Positions 40,803 to 49,228 of a stretch of 64,000 nucleotides of DNA are shown here, piece by piece. A model generated the notes under the pieces. That model was given only the letters and a program-made list of their open reading frames with translations. It made no database searches and was not told where the DNA came from. The position numbers were made by a program, and so were the translations under genes. Source of the stretch: Bacteroidales bacterium M6 (GTDB lineage Bacteria > Bacteroidota > Bacteroidia > Bacteroidales > Muribaculaceae). The DNA lies in contig LUJQ01000021.1 in the NCBI GenBank assembly GCA_001689485.1, forward strand, positions 174,630 to 238,629. Direction: 5' to 3'. Numbering within the stretch: position 1 is the first letter of the stretch; every line of letters begins with the position of its first letter.

Positions 40803-43622
40803 TTAGAATGATATGTTGAGACCGAAGTTATACGAGCGGAACACGAAATTGTCGATGCTGCTGCGTTCCGGGTCGATACCTTTGAATTTCAGATTCGTAG
40901 CCGTAAGCAGGTTCTGACCTGTGAAATAGAACCTGATTTGGTTCATGCCGATTTTCTTCATCCACTTGGCCGGTAGGGAATAGCCCAACGTTACGTTTTT
41001 CAGGCGGAAGAAATCGGCCTTTGAGGTGAAGAAATCATTGGCGGCAAGGCTCGACGATGTGGTCGAGGTAAGCGCAGGATAGGTTATGGCCTCACCGGCA
41101 GCATAGCGTTCGGGAGTCCACGACTGACGGTGGTGCGTCATATACACACCCTGGCTAACGTTTTCCCATACCCCGAGACCGTTATAGAAACCATTTCGAC
41201 CGCTTTCGCCTTGCAGGAACACATAAAGGTCGAAGTTGTTCCAGGTCAGTTTCACCGATGCACCGTAGTTTATCGACGGAGCGGATTTCACACCGTCGAG
41301 CGGGGCTTTGTCAGCCTCGTCGATACGTCCGTCACCATTAAGGTCGCGGTAGCGGAAATCGCCGGGACGGGGGGCGGTGCCGTCATAAACCAACCCTGAT
41401 TTGTCGATTTCGGCCTGTGAGTTATAAAAACCGTTGCCATTGGAATAATCAACAAGGTATCCCCACTGCTGGCCTATAGCATAACCGGTTTTACGGTAGG
41501 CATAGGCATAGTCCAGTCCCGAATAATCCAAATCGGCGCCATATTCCACCTTGTTGCGGTTCCATCCGAAATCGCCTGTCACGGTAAGCCCGATGCCATA
41601 GGGGAGCGATTTGGTGTAGGAAACCTGGAAATCGACACCCTCGCCAGAGGTCTTGCCGATATTTGAATAAGCCTGACGGTCGGGGGAAATCCCGCTGATT
41701 GAAGGCACGGTCATATCCTGGTAGATTACGTCGCGCTGCTTTGTGCGCCAGTAATCAAAATTGAGGGTCAGCGAGTTGTCAAGCACCGAAAGGTCGAAAC
41801 CATAATCCTGCTGATAGGATTTTTCCCATTTTATTGAGGGGTTGCCGAGCACCCCCTCGCCAAGGAGTGTGCCGGTATAGATATTGTCGATAGGCCCGCC
41901 CTTTTGGTCGCGGTATTCCGAAGCATAGAGGTAACGGCTCGGCATCGAACCCAGCACATCATACTCCAATGCGCCGAACGATGCGCGTAACTTCAAGAGG
42001 TTCAGCCATTCCGCATCACGCAGGAACGCCTCGTTAGAAATAACCCATGCCACCGACCCCGTCGGGGAGAAATGGAACTGGTTACCCTCACGCATCTGCT
42101 CGTTACCTGCATAGGTGCAATCGAACTGCACGAAATAACGGTTACCGTAGCCATACTTGAAATGGCCGCCGAGCTGGATGCGGTTATAGGGCAGAAGCCA
42201 TGCAGGGGTGGCATTCTTGCCGAGACGGTCTTCACCGAGATAGTTCACGAACGCGTCAAACGAATGGTCGCCGAACTCACGCTGCCAGCGCACCATAGCC
42301 TGGAAGTTCATGAAATAGAGCATCGACGAAGATTTGCCCCAGGAAAGCGGGTCGTCGTTGGCGGTGCCGAACCGCACAAGCTCGCCATTTTCATCACGCA
42401 CCCAGCGGGAATAGTCATACGTCCCTTCCCTGGTTCCCGAATAATCGGAGTTATACCCCACCATAGCGCGGGCGGTAAGCCCCTTGGTCAGGAAACCAAG
42501 GTCGAAATCAAGCCCGAAATGCGCATTTACATCGGTGTTGGTCACTTTGTTCACACCCTTGTAGTTAATCTGCCCGTAGATGGGATTTGGGAAATTCTCG
42601 TCAGCAACCACCTTGCCGCCCACCAGGCCGTTTTCAACCGTAGGGGGTGTGGTGTAAAGCGACTGTATGATGCCGCCCCCGTCATTGTTGCCACGGGAAT
42701 AATTGTCATGCCCGATACGCACGTTGGTTGCCGCAAACATTTTCAGGAAGCTGAACATCTTCACCTGTATGTTCGAAACAAGGTTGAATTGCTGCTGGTA
42801 TTGCTCAGGATTATATTTTTCCTTGAAATCAGCCTTATACAGGCTCCCTGTGTGGGAATAACCGGCATTCACATAAAACTGCGTGCGGTCATTACCGCCG
42901 GCAACCTCTATGTTATAGTTCTGCACGGGGCGGAAATCATTCATATAGAGCTTGCGCCAGTCGTTATCGATTCCCTTGCCGCTATGGAACGCATCGAGTT
43001 CGCGCGATGTATAGCGCTCGGCAAGCCCGTCGTTACGGAGAGCCTGGTTGCGGAGGCATGCATAGGTGTAGGCACTTGACATTTGTGCCTTGGTGGTCGG
43101 CTCTTCCCAACCGAAATTGGCATGTGCACGCACCGTGGTCTTACCGGCATGCCCCTTTTTGGTAGTGACAAGGAACACCCCCTGTGCGCCCAGCGGGCCA
43201 TACAGTGCCTTGGCGGCGGCATCTTTCAGAATCGAAACAGACTCCACCGAGCGGGGGTCAAGTGACGAAAGGGTCACCGTGGGGGCAGGCACACCGTCAA
43301 GCACCACCAGCAACGCCTCCCCGTTAGGGGAACTCAGGCCGCGGACACTCCCGTTGTTATAATATCCGGCCAGCTTGCCGATAAGGGCTTCGTCCAAAGT
43401 GGAGGTCTGCCAATAATCGATTTCTTCGGAAGTAACGGTCGCAACGGAACCTGTATAGCTCCATGCAGGCACCACCTCCCCGAGGGCAACCTCTACAGTC
43501 GCCTCACGCACCGTGCTGTCGGCAGCTTCTTCGGCCACCGTTGCCGGGGTTCCCTGGGCTGTGGCCGCAAACGGGGCAACCGAGGCCGCAAGGAATGCAA
43601 TATATTTGGTTATATTATTCAT
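40803..43622 (-). CDS. SusC/RagA-family TonB-dependent transporter lacking the N-terminal extension (SusC2)
   Basis: A 939-aa outer-membrane protein. After a signal peptide ending FAATAQG there is a short linker and then directly the plug domain: SVATVTSEEIDYWQTSTLDE, LVVLDGVPAPTV, VSILKDAAAKALYGPLGAQG. The ~80-residue carboxypeptidase-regulatory-like domain present in SusC1 (VSGTVTDSAGEPLIGATV) is missing. The barrel ends with FVFRSYNFGLNISF, the aromatic insertion signal. Such proteins import oligosaccharides using TonB energy. It lies between susD1 (32 bp) and susD2 (14 bp) in one operon. Confidence 0.93.
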   Translation of the reverse strand: MNNITKYIAFLAASVAPFAATAQGTPATVAEEAADSTVREATVEVALGEVVPAWSYTGSVATVTSEEIDYWQTSTLDEALIGKLAGYYNNGSVRGLSSPNGEALLVVLDGVPAPTVTLSSLDPRSVESVSILKDAAAKALYGPLGAQGVFLVTTKKGHAGKTTVRAHANFGWEEPTTKAQMSSAYTYACLRNQALRNDGLAERYTSRELDAFHSGKGIDNDWRKLYMNDFRPVQNYNIEVAGGNDRTQFYVNAGYSHTGSLYKADFKEKYNPEQYQQQFNLVSNIQVKMFSFLKMFAATNVRIGHDNYSRGNNDGGGIIQSLYTTPPTVENGLVGGKVVADENFPNPIYGQINYKGVNKVTNTDVNAHFGLDFDLGFLTKGLTARAMVGYNSDYSGTREGTYDYSRWVRDENGELVRFGTANDDPLSWGKSSSMLYFMNFQAMVRWQREFGDHSFDAFVNYLGEDRLGKNATPAWLLPYNRIQLGGHFKYGYGNRYFVQFDCTYAGNEQMREGNQFHFSPTGSVAWVISNEAFLRDAEWLNLLKLRASFGALEYDVLGSMPSRYLYASEYRDQKGGPIDNIYTGTLLGEGVLGNPSIKWEKSYQQDYGFDLSVLDNSLTLNFDYWRTKQRDVIYQDMTVPSISGISPDRQAYSNIGKTSGEGVDFQVSYTKSLPYGIGLTVTGDFGWNRNKVEYGADLDYSGLDYAYAYRKTGYAIGQQWGYLVDYSNGNGFYNSQAEIDKSGLVYDGTAPRPGDFRYRDLNGDGRIDEADKAPLDGVKSAPSINYGASVKLTWNNFDLYVFLQGESGRNGFYNGLGVWENVSQGVYMTHHRQSWTPERYAAGEAITYPALTSTTSSSLAANDFFTSKADFFRLKNVTLGYSLPAKWMKKIGMNQIRFYFTGQNLLTATNLKFKGIDPERSSIDNFVFRSYNFGLNISF

Positions 43623-43654
43623 TTTGCTGTGTTTTAGATGTTAAGGTCATCAGA

Positions 43655-45499
43655 TTACCACCCGTAGTTCTGCCATTTCTTACCTGTTTTCTCCTCAAGG
43701 GTGCGGACTTCGTCCAGAGGGATGGGGAGGAAATGCCATTTGGCCTCATAGGAAAGCTTGCTCGGCATAGAGCCGTCGCTGCCTACCAGGAAGCGTTCGT
43801 AGCTGTAGCGGATACCGCTGCGGGTCACCTTCATGCCGGTGGTATATTTCTCACACTCGATGTTTTCCTCATTGGCAGTCCAGCGGCGGTTGTCGAAGAA
43901 ACGGTGTTCTTCAAACACAAATTCGGTGCGGCGCTCTTTGCGCAGCATCAGGCGTGCCAGGTCGCGGTCGCCCTTGGGGTCGAGGTCTACCTCGGGGGCA
44001 AAACCGGCACGGTGACGCACCTCGTTAATCAGGCGCATGGCTGTGGGCAGGTCACCCTTCTCCACGGCAGCCTCGGCATAGTTGAGCATAACCTCGGCAA
44101 AACGGAAATATACCCATGCCCCGTCAGCCGACCGTTTGTTGGCACAGCTGTACCACTGACGGAATTTGTTGTTGTAATAACCAGTACGCGTATAGTTGCG
44201 GGCATTGTCGCGCAACTCGCAGTTGCCGCCGGAATAGGTGGTGACGGTTGAACGGGCATCACCAACATATACAGTCGAACCGTTGTGGATGCACACCGCC
44301 TCGAAACGGAGGTCGCGGTCGCGGAAAGGCGCTGTCTCACGATAACCCGACACATTGCCGTTGTCATCCTTTTCAGGAGTAAGCGCATAACCCGATTCAA
44401 GATTGAAATTCGGTTTCAGATGCTGTTCGTCAAGGTAAGGCTGATAGTAGTCGAGCACGTTTTTACCTGTGGAGAGCACGTCAAAACAGTCGACAAGCTC
44501 CTGTGTCGGCACGGTTCCGGCACGGTAGTTGTTCTGAATCGGCATGCCCCAAACCCAATAGTTAGGCTGGTTCGGCGCCTCAGGACGCCCCACCATTATT
44601 CGTTCGCACTCAACAGGGTAACCCGGCGAGCCTACAAAAAGCTCGGCATATGCGCTGTTGTAGTGATCGTCCTGAAGGTCGGTGTAGAGCTTGAAACCGT
44701 TGGCAACAAGCAGATCGTAAACCTTTTTGTTCTTATCATATGCATATTGCCAGAGATCTTCGCCATGGCAATAAAGTTTCGAAGCCGCGAAAAGCGAAGC
44801 CTGCGATATGATGGCACATGCGGTGCCACGGGTCATACGGTTACGCTCGCTCAGGTTGGCCAGACGCCAGGGCACCTCGTTGTTATCAAGCGCTTCCTCG
44901 CAGTCATCCACGCATGCCTGAAGCACTTTCCAGGCCGGTTGCTTGGGATATTCCGCGAAATCGGATTCAAATTCAGGAACATCAAGGATGATGGGGATGT
45001 CGCCATACCATTTTACAAGAAGCAGGTAATAATAGGCGCGGAGAATTTTGGCTTCCGCTATCATACGCGACCTTGCCGCCTCGTTACGCACAGCCGCCGT
45101 GGGTATGTTCTCAAGGAACATGTTCACTTTGCGGATTGCACGCCAGTAGCCTTCCCAGTAACGGTCGTCGAAACCATCCATATAATGGTGGTCGAAGATA
45201 TTTTCCTCGGCATTCCCCTGCCCTTTATAGGCAAGGACGGGGCCTACACCCTCCACATCGTCGCAACTCCAGCCGTCATCGCTCAGAGCCGAAGGAAGGT
45301 TGTCGAACCAATAGTAATTCACATGTTTTTTCGGTATTTGGTCAAATGCCGATGACAGGAACGATTCGGTGTAATCGGCATTGCTCCATACCTCATCCAT
45401 CGTCAGTCGTCCGTCGGGGGTGATGTCGAGATCATCGGCACAGGAGCCTAAGCCGAATGCCATCACCGCCATTGGTATATATTTTATGAACTTGTTCAT
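43655..45499 (-). CDS. SusD/RagB-family outer-membrane lipoprotein (SusD1)
   Basis: A 614-aa lipoprotein with lipobox LGSC and acylated Cys20. SusD hallmarks include DLDITPDGRLTMDEVW at the mature N-terminus, EAKILRAYYYLLLVKWYGDI in the TPR core, VYFRFAEVMLNYAEAAVEKG, and EEHRFFDNRRW near the end. It partners the susC1 product on the cell surface. A 135-bp gap with degenerate REP repeats separates it from susC1, so susD1 may be expressed less strongly than its partner. Confidence 0.93.
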   Translation of the reverse strand: MNKFIKYIPMAVMAFGLGSCADDLDITPDGRLTMDEVWSNADYTESFLSSAFDQIPKKHVNYYWFDNLPSALSDDGWSCDDVEGVGPVLAYKGQGNAEENIFDHHYMDGFDDRYWEGYWRAIRKVNMFLENIPTAAVRNEAARSRMIAEAKILRAYYYLLLVKWYGDIPIILDVPEFESDFAEYPKQPAWKVLQACVDDCEEALDNNEVPWRLANLSERNRMTRGTACAIISQASLFAASKLYCHGEDLWQYAYDKNKKVYDLLVANGFKLYTDLQDDHYNSAYAELFVGSPGYPVECERIMVGRPEAPNQPNYWVWGMPIQNNYRAGTVPTQELVDCFDVLSTGKNVLDYYQPYLDEQHLKPNFNLESGYALTPEKDDNGNVSGYRETAPFRDRDLRFEAVCIHNGSTVYVGDARSTVTTYSGGNCELRDNARNYTRTGYYNNKFRQWYSCANKRSADGAWVYFRFAEVMLNYAEAAVEKGDLPTAMRLINEVRHRAGFAPEVDLDPKGDRDLARLMLRKERRTEFVFEEHRFFDNRRWTANEENIECEKYTTGMKVTRSGIRYSYERFLVGSDGSMPSKLSYEAKWHFLPIPLDEVRTLEEKTGKKWQNYGW

Positions 45500-45541
45500 T
45501 TCTTTGTTTTATATTGTTTTTAGAAATCATGTCTGCCCTTT

Positions 45542-45619
45542 GTAGAGACGGGATAGCATCCCGTCTCACAGATAGCATCCCGTCTCACAGAATCCATCCA
45601 CAGAATCCGTCTCACAGAT
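45542..45619. repeat. REP-like palindrome array, copy 2
   Basis: GTAGAGACGGGATAGCATCC begins a palindrome like those at 38923 and 57304. It is followed by a direct repeat of GATAGCATCCCGTCTCACA (45552-45570 and 45571-45589) and a decayed third unit up to 45619. It lies in the susC1-susD1 gap. Confidence 0.75.
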
Positions 45620-45634
45620 TCCTATCTCCCACCT

Positions 45635-48600
45635 TTAAAACTCCACATTCAGCCCGAAGCTCCATGTGCGCATAACCGGGTAGTCGAGGATATTTTTCTG
45701 TTCGGGGTCGAAACTGTCGGTGTGAAGATGCTGCCAGGTGTAAAGGTTATCACCCGAGGCATACACGCGCACCTTGCTCATCCCGGCCTTGCGGCTTATA
45801 CGGGTGGGAAGTGTATATCCGATTTCGGCATTCTTCAAGCGTGTGTAGCTGGCATCCATGATATAATAGTCGTTTTTGACGTGGCTGACCGAACCGGAGT
45901 TGGCCAGACGGGGATGGGTGATTTTCTCACCCGCCAGGTAACGCTGTTCGTTCCAACGCCCGTCGACCATATCGGGATAGTATTTCGACCCTTCCTCTTC
46001 AAAGATACCGCGACCCGAATAATATTTCGAATATTTGCCTGTGCCTTGGAAAAGGATGGAGAAATCAAATCCCCTGAACTGCGCGGCGAGGTTCACCCCA
46101 TAATTTATTTTCGGCAACATATTGGAATAGCCGATAGGCGCCATGTCACGGTCGTTGATAATACCGTCACCGTTAAGGTCTTTGTAGATAAAGTCGCCTG
46201 GCTGCGGTGTGCCGCCGCCGGTTTCATATTTCAGATTCATATCGGCAATCTGCTCCTTTGAATTGAAGAAGCCCGAACCATCCTGCCCGGTTGCCGGGTT
46301 GACCGAACGGTCAATCAGATAGCCCCAATCCTGACCGAGCGAATAACCTGTGGTGCGGGTGCGGTATGCATAATCTTCACCCAGCAACGCCTCGTCGGCC
46401 TCGACAACCTTGTTGGAGTTATATGAGAAGTTACCTCCTACGCTCACCCAGAAATCATTCTTTATGGGTATGCGGTAGTTGGCCGAAAGTTCGTAGCCCT
46501 GGTTCTTTACCTTACCCATGTTAAGGCGTGGCACTTGGTTCTTGTCAAGACCTGAAAGAATCGGCACCGTGTTGCGTGAAATCAGGATATCGCTACGGTT
46601 CTCGATATAATAGTCAAACGTAAGGTCGAGGTTATTGAACAGCGTCAGGTCAACTGCATAATTCTGCTTCCATGCAGTTTCCCAATGGATATTGGGATTG
46701 CCGAGCATACGGATTTCGATTTTCCCTCCGTTTCCGAGCGAGGGGATATTCGACGGGTGGTAGGCATGCTCGATTTTGTCGAGATAGAGGAAGCGGTCGG
46801 ATCCGAGACCGTCGTTACCGACCTTACCAACCGAAGCGCGGAGCTTCATCTTGGTAAGGATGTTGTTATAGCGAAGCTGCTCCATGAATTTCTCGTTGCT
46901 TACAACCCAGCCTGCCGAGAATGCCGGGAAGAAACCGAAGCGGTGTCCCGGGGCGAACTGCTCGGTGCCGTTGTAACCTATATTTACTTCGGCAAGATAG
47001 CGGGAATCGAAAGCGTAAGTGGCACGGGCGGCCATACCGATCATATTGAAAGGAATCTCACCACCCACATTCTCACGCAAATCACGCTGGAACATGACCA
47101 TACCGGTCACGGCATGCTTGTCGGCAAACGTGCGGTTATAGTTGGCCTGCACCTGCATGTTGAGGAACCACCAGCTACCAGTTGAGCGGTTCAGCGAAAT
47201 CTGGTCATCCTCTTCATTGTCGCCGTCGAAGGTATAAATCGGATGGGCGATGTAATTGTCGCCGCTTGCTGTTGTAAGGCCGTCGGGCAGATTTATGATA
47301 TAATCATTCCCGTCGACTTTCACTGCCGTAGGCTTGCGGTCGAACTTGTATGTCACGAATCCTTTCAATGCGGTATTCCGGTTTCGGCCTCGCGATTCGA
47401 ACGAAACTATCCCGCGCAGGCTCAAGCCCTTGGTCAGGCGTTCCAAATCAACATTGAGGGTTGCTATGGCATTGAGGCCCGAACGTGTTTCAAGCATATA
47501 GCCGCTGCGGTTCATATTACCGTAGCCGCTCTGAAGCGTCTGCACGGGGTCGTGTACAACCTGGCCTGCACGCACCGGGTGAACAAACACATTGCCCGAT
47601 TCGTCAGTACCGTCGCCACGCACATACATCCCCGCCTGGGTCAGAGGGCCGGGCGAAGTGGTACGTGCCGTTATCGCATCGCCCCACACGGTGCTGTTGT
47701 CGCCGTTAGTGCCGTTCACCTTCTCGATATATGATGAAACATCGAGCGAAGCCTTAACAATCGGGGAGAAAGTATAGTCGATATTGGCGCGGAGGTTGTA
47801 GCGGTTCATCTTGGCCTGCGAGTCATAACCGAGCTGTTTGGATGACTCTGTGTTATACATACCGCCTTGGTAAACATAACCTGCGTTTACGAAATACTGC
47901 AGTTTGTCACTGCCGCCCGACACATTCACATTGGCCTGCACCATCGAGGAATGATCCTTGAAATAGATGTCAGCCCAGTCTGTGTTGGGATACCAGTAAC
48001 GTAGCGCCGGATTTTCGGGGCCGTTACCGTCGCGCCACATATCGAACAAGGCGATTTCATAATCCTCGAACTCGGCACCTGCACCTTCGTTGGCTCGGGC
48101 CTCGTTAAGCAGGCGGGCATAATCCCACGAGTTACGGTGGTAAGGCTGGCGTGCAAACGACTGCAATGAATAACGCACCGTAGCGTTAACCGACATCGCA
48201 CCCTTCTCACCACGCTTGGTGGTGATGAGGATTACACCGTTGGCACCACGGACACCGAACACGGCTGTTGCCGATGCATCCTTAAGCACGCTGATGGTCT
48301 CGATCTCGTTAGCGTCGATTTCACGTATGGTTTCACGGGGAATCCCGTCGACCAGGATAAGGGGCTTGGTTTCATTCGAAGTGGCGGCACCGCGCAGGTA
48401 CATCTCCACCTCGTCCTTACCGGGGGCGCCGTTGGTCTGGATTGTGGTCAGGCCGGGCAGCTTTCCCGCAAGCGCCGCCGCCACGTTAGGCGCCGAGCTT
48501 TTGGTGATTTCCTTGCTGTCGACAGTGGATATAGAACCCGTAACCGTGGCCTTCTTTTGGACGCCGTAAGCAACCACGACAACTTCGTCGAGAGCCGATT

Positions 48601-48919
48601 CGGCAGTTGACAGCTCGATAGCCAGGGGGGATTTTGTCACATTTACTTTTTTCGGCTCGTAACCGATGTAGGAAACCTCGATTACCGGATTGGCCGATGT
48701 GAGCTTGAGATTGAACGCACCGTCAATATCGGTGGCAGTGACATTTTTGGTGCCCTTTTCACGCACGGTAGCCCCGATTAGGGGTTCCCCTGCCGAATCA
48801 GTCACCGTTCCCGACACGTTTGAAAGCCCTTGGGCAGTGGCCGCAGGTAGTGCCAGCAGCATGGCCAAAAGCAACAACACGCTTCGGAACAGTCCGTTAA
48901 GGTTTGTCAGTAGTCGCAT
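45635..48919 (-). CDS. SusC/RagA-family TonB-dependent transporter (SusC1)
   Basis: A 1094-aa outer-membrane protein of classical SusC design. The signal peptide ends LPAATAQG. A carboxypeptidase-regulatory-like domain follows (VSGTVTDSAGEPLIGATVRE), then the EVVVVAYGVQKK TonB-box region, the plug (LVDGIPRETIREIDANEIET, VLKDASATAVFGVRGANGV) and a 22-stranded barrel ending VMRTWSFGLNVEF. It imports glycan fragments together with SusD1. It is the first gene of the leftward PUL operon and has an HTCS-type operator/promoter upstream at 49084-49152. Confidence 0.95.
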   Translation of the reverse strand: MRLLTNLNGLFRSVLLLLAMLLALPAATAQGLSNVSGTVTDSAGEPLIGATVREKGTKNVTATDIDGAFNLKLTSANPVIEVSYIGYEPKKVNVTKSPLAIELSTAESALDEVVVVAYGVQKKATVTGSISTVDSKEITKSSAPNVAAALAGKLPGLTTIQTNGAPGKDEVEMYLRGAATSNETKPLILVDGIPRETIREIDANEIETISVLKDASATAVFGVRGANGVILITTKRGEKGAMSVNATVRYSLQSFARQPYHRNSWDYARLLNEARANEGAGAEFEDYEIALFDMWRDGNGPENPALRYWYPNTDWADIYFKDHSSMVQANVNVSGGSDKLQYFVNAGYVYQGGMYNTESSKQLGYDSQAKMNRYNLRANIDYTFSPIVKASLDVSSYIEKVNGTNGDNSTVWGDAITARTTSPGPLTQAGMYVRGDGTDESGNVFVHPVRAGQVVHDPVQTLQSGYGNMNRSGYMLETRSGLNAIATLNVDLERLTKGLSLRGIVSFESRGRNRNTALKGFVTYKFDRKPTAVKVDGNDYIINLPDGLTTASGDNYIAHPIYTFDGDNEEDDQISLNRSTGSWWFLNMQVQANYNRTFADKHAVTGMVMFQRDLRENVGGEIPFNMIGMAARATYAFDSRYLAEVNIGYNGTEQFAPGHRFGFFPAFSAGWVVSNEKFMEQLRYNNILTKMKLRASVGKVGNDGLGSDRFLYLDKIEHAYHPSNIPSLGNGGKIEIRMLGNPNIHWETAWKQNYAVDLTLFNNLDLTFDYYIENRSDILISRNTVPILSGLDKNQVPRLNMGKVKNQGYELSANYRIPIKNDFWVSVGGNFSYNSNKVVEADEALLGEDYAYRTRTTGYSLGQDWGYLIDRSVNPATGQDGSGFFNSKEQIADMNLKYETGGGTPQPGDFIYKDLNGDGIINDRDMAPIGYSNMLPKINYGVNLAAQFRGFDFSILFQGTGKYSKYYSGRGIFEEEGSKYYPDMVDGRWNEQRYLAGEKITHPRLANSGSVSHVKNDYYIMDASYTRLKNAEIGYTLPTRISRKAGMSKVRVYASGDNLYTWQHLHTDSFDPEQKNILDYPVMRTWSFGLNVEF

Positions 48920-49083
48920 AAAATGTTGTATGACTGTTAGGTAAGGTAATAGATTCTGACTTTTCGGATCCGACAGAAGGATTGGTAAACTTCCGCCGTC
49001 CGGGTTTGATGAAGTTAATCGCCTGTTTGTATGATGATTTTATGACTTTTGAAGGGATTTAAATCTTCATGGTTTATTTTCAG

Positions 49084-49152
49084 CAAATTTAAGATATGTC
49101 CCACATGGGGGCGGCTGTCAAATCGTCCAATGTTTTGCATATTTGTTTCAAA
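49084..49152 (-). promoter_or_regulatory. HTCS-type operator and promoter for the susC1 operon
   Basis: The minus-strand -7 box is TAAATTTG (49091-49084). On the plus strand TCGTCCAAT (49123-49131, degenerate) and TGTTTCAAA (49144-49152) start 21 bp apart, and the proximal one starts 32 bp from the -7 edge. No -33 TTTG is visible, as expected for an activator-dependent promoter. The leader to susC1 is ~158 nt. The remainder of the 48920-49228 gap shows nothing else. Confidence 0.65.
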
Positions 49153-49228
49153 CACCTGTTTTTAACACAATCGCGCCTCAGAAAGCCCTGAGACGCGATA
49201 TATGCGGACTTGTAGATTTGTTTTGGCA

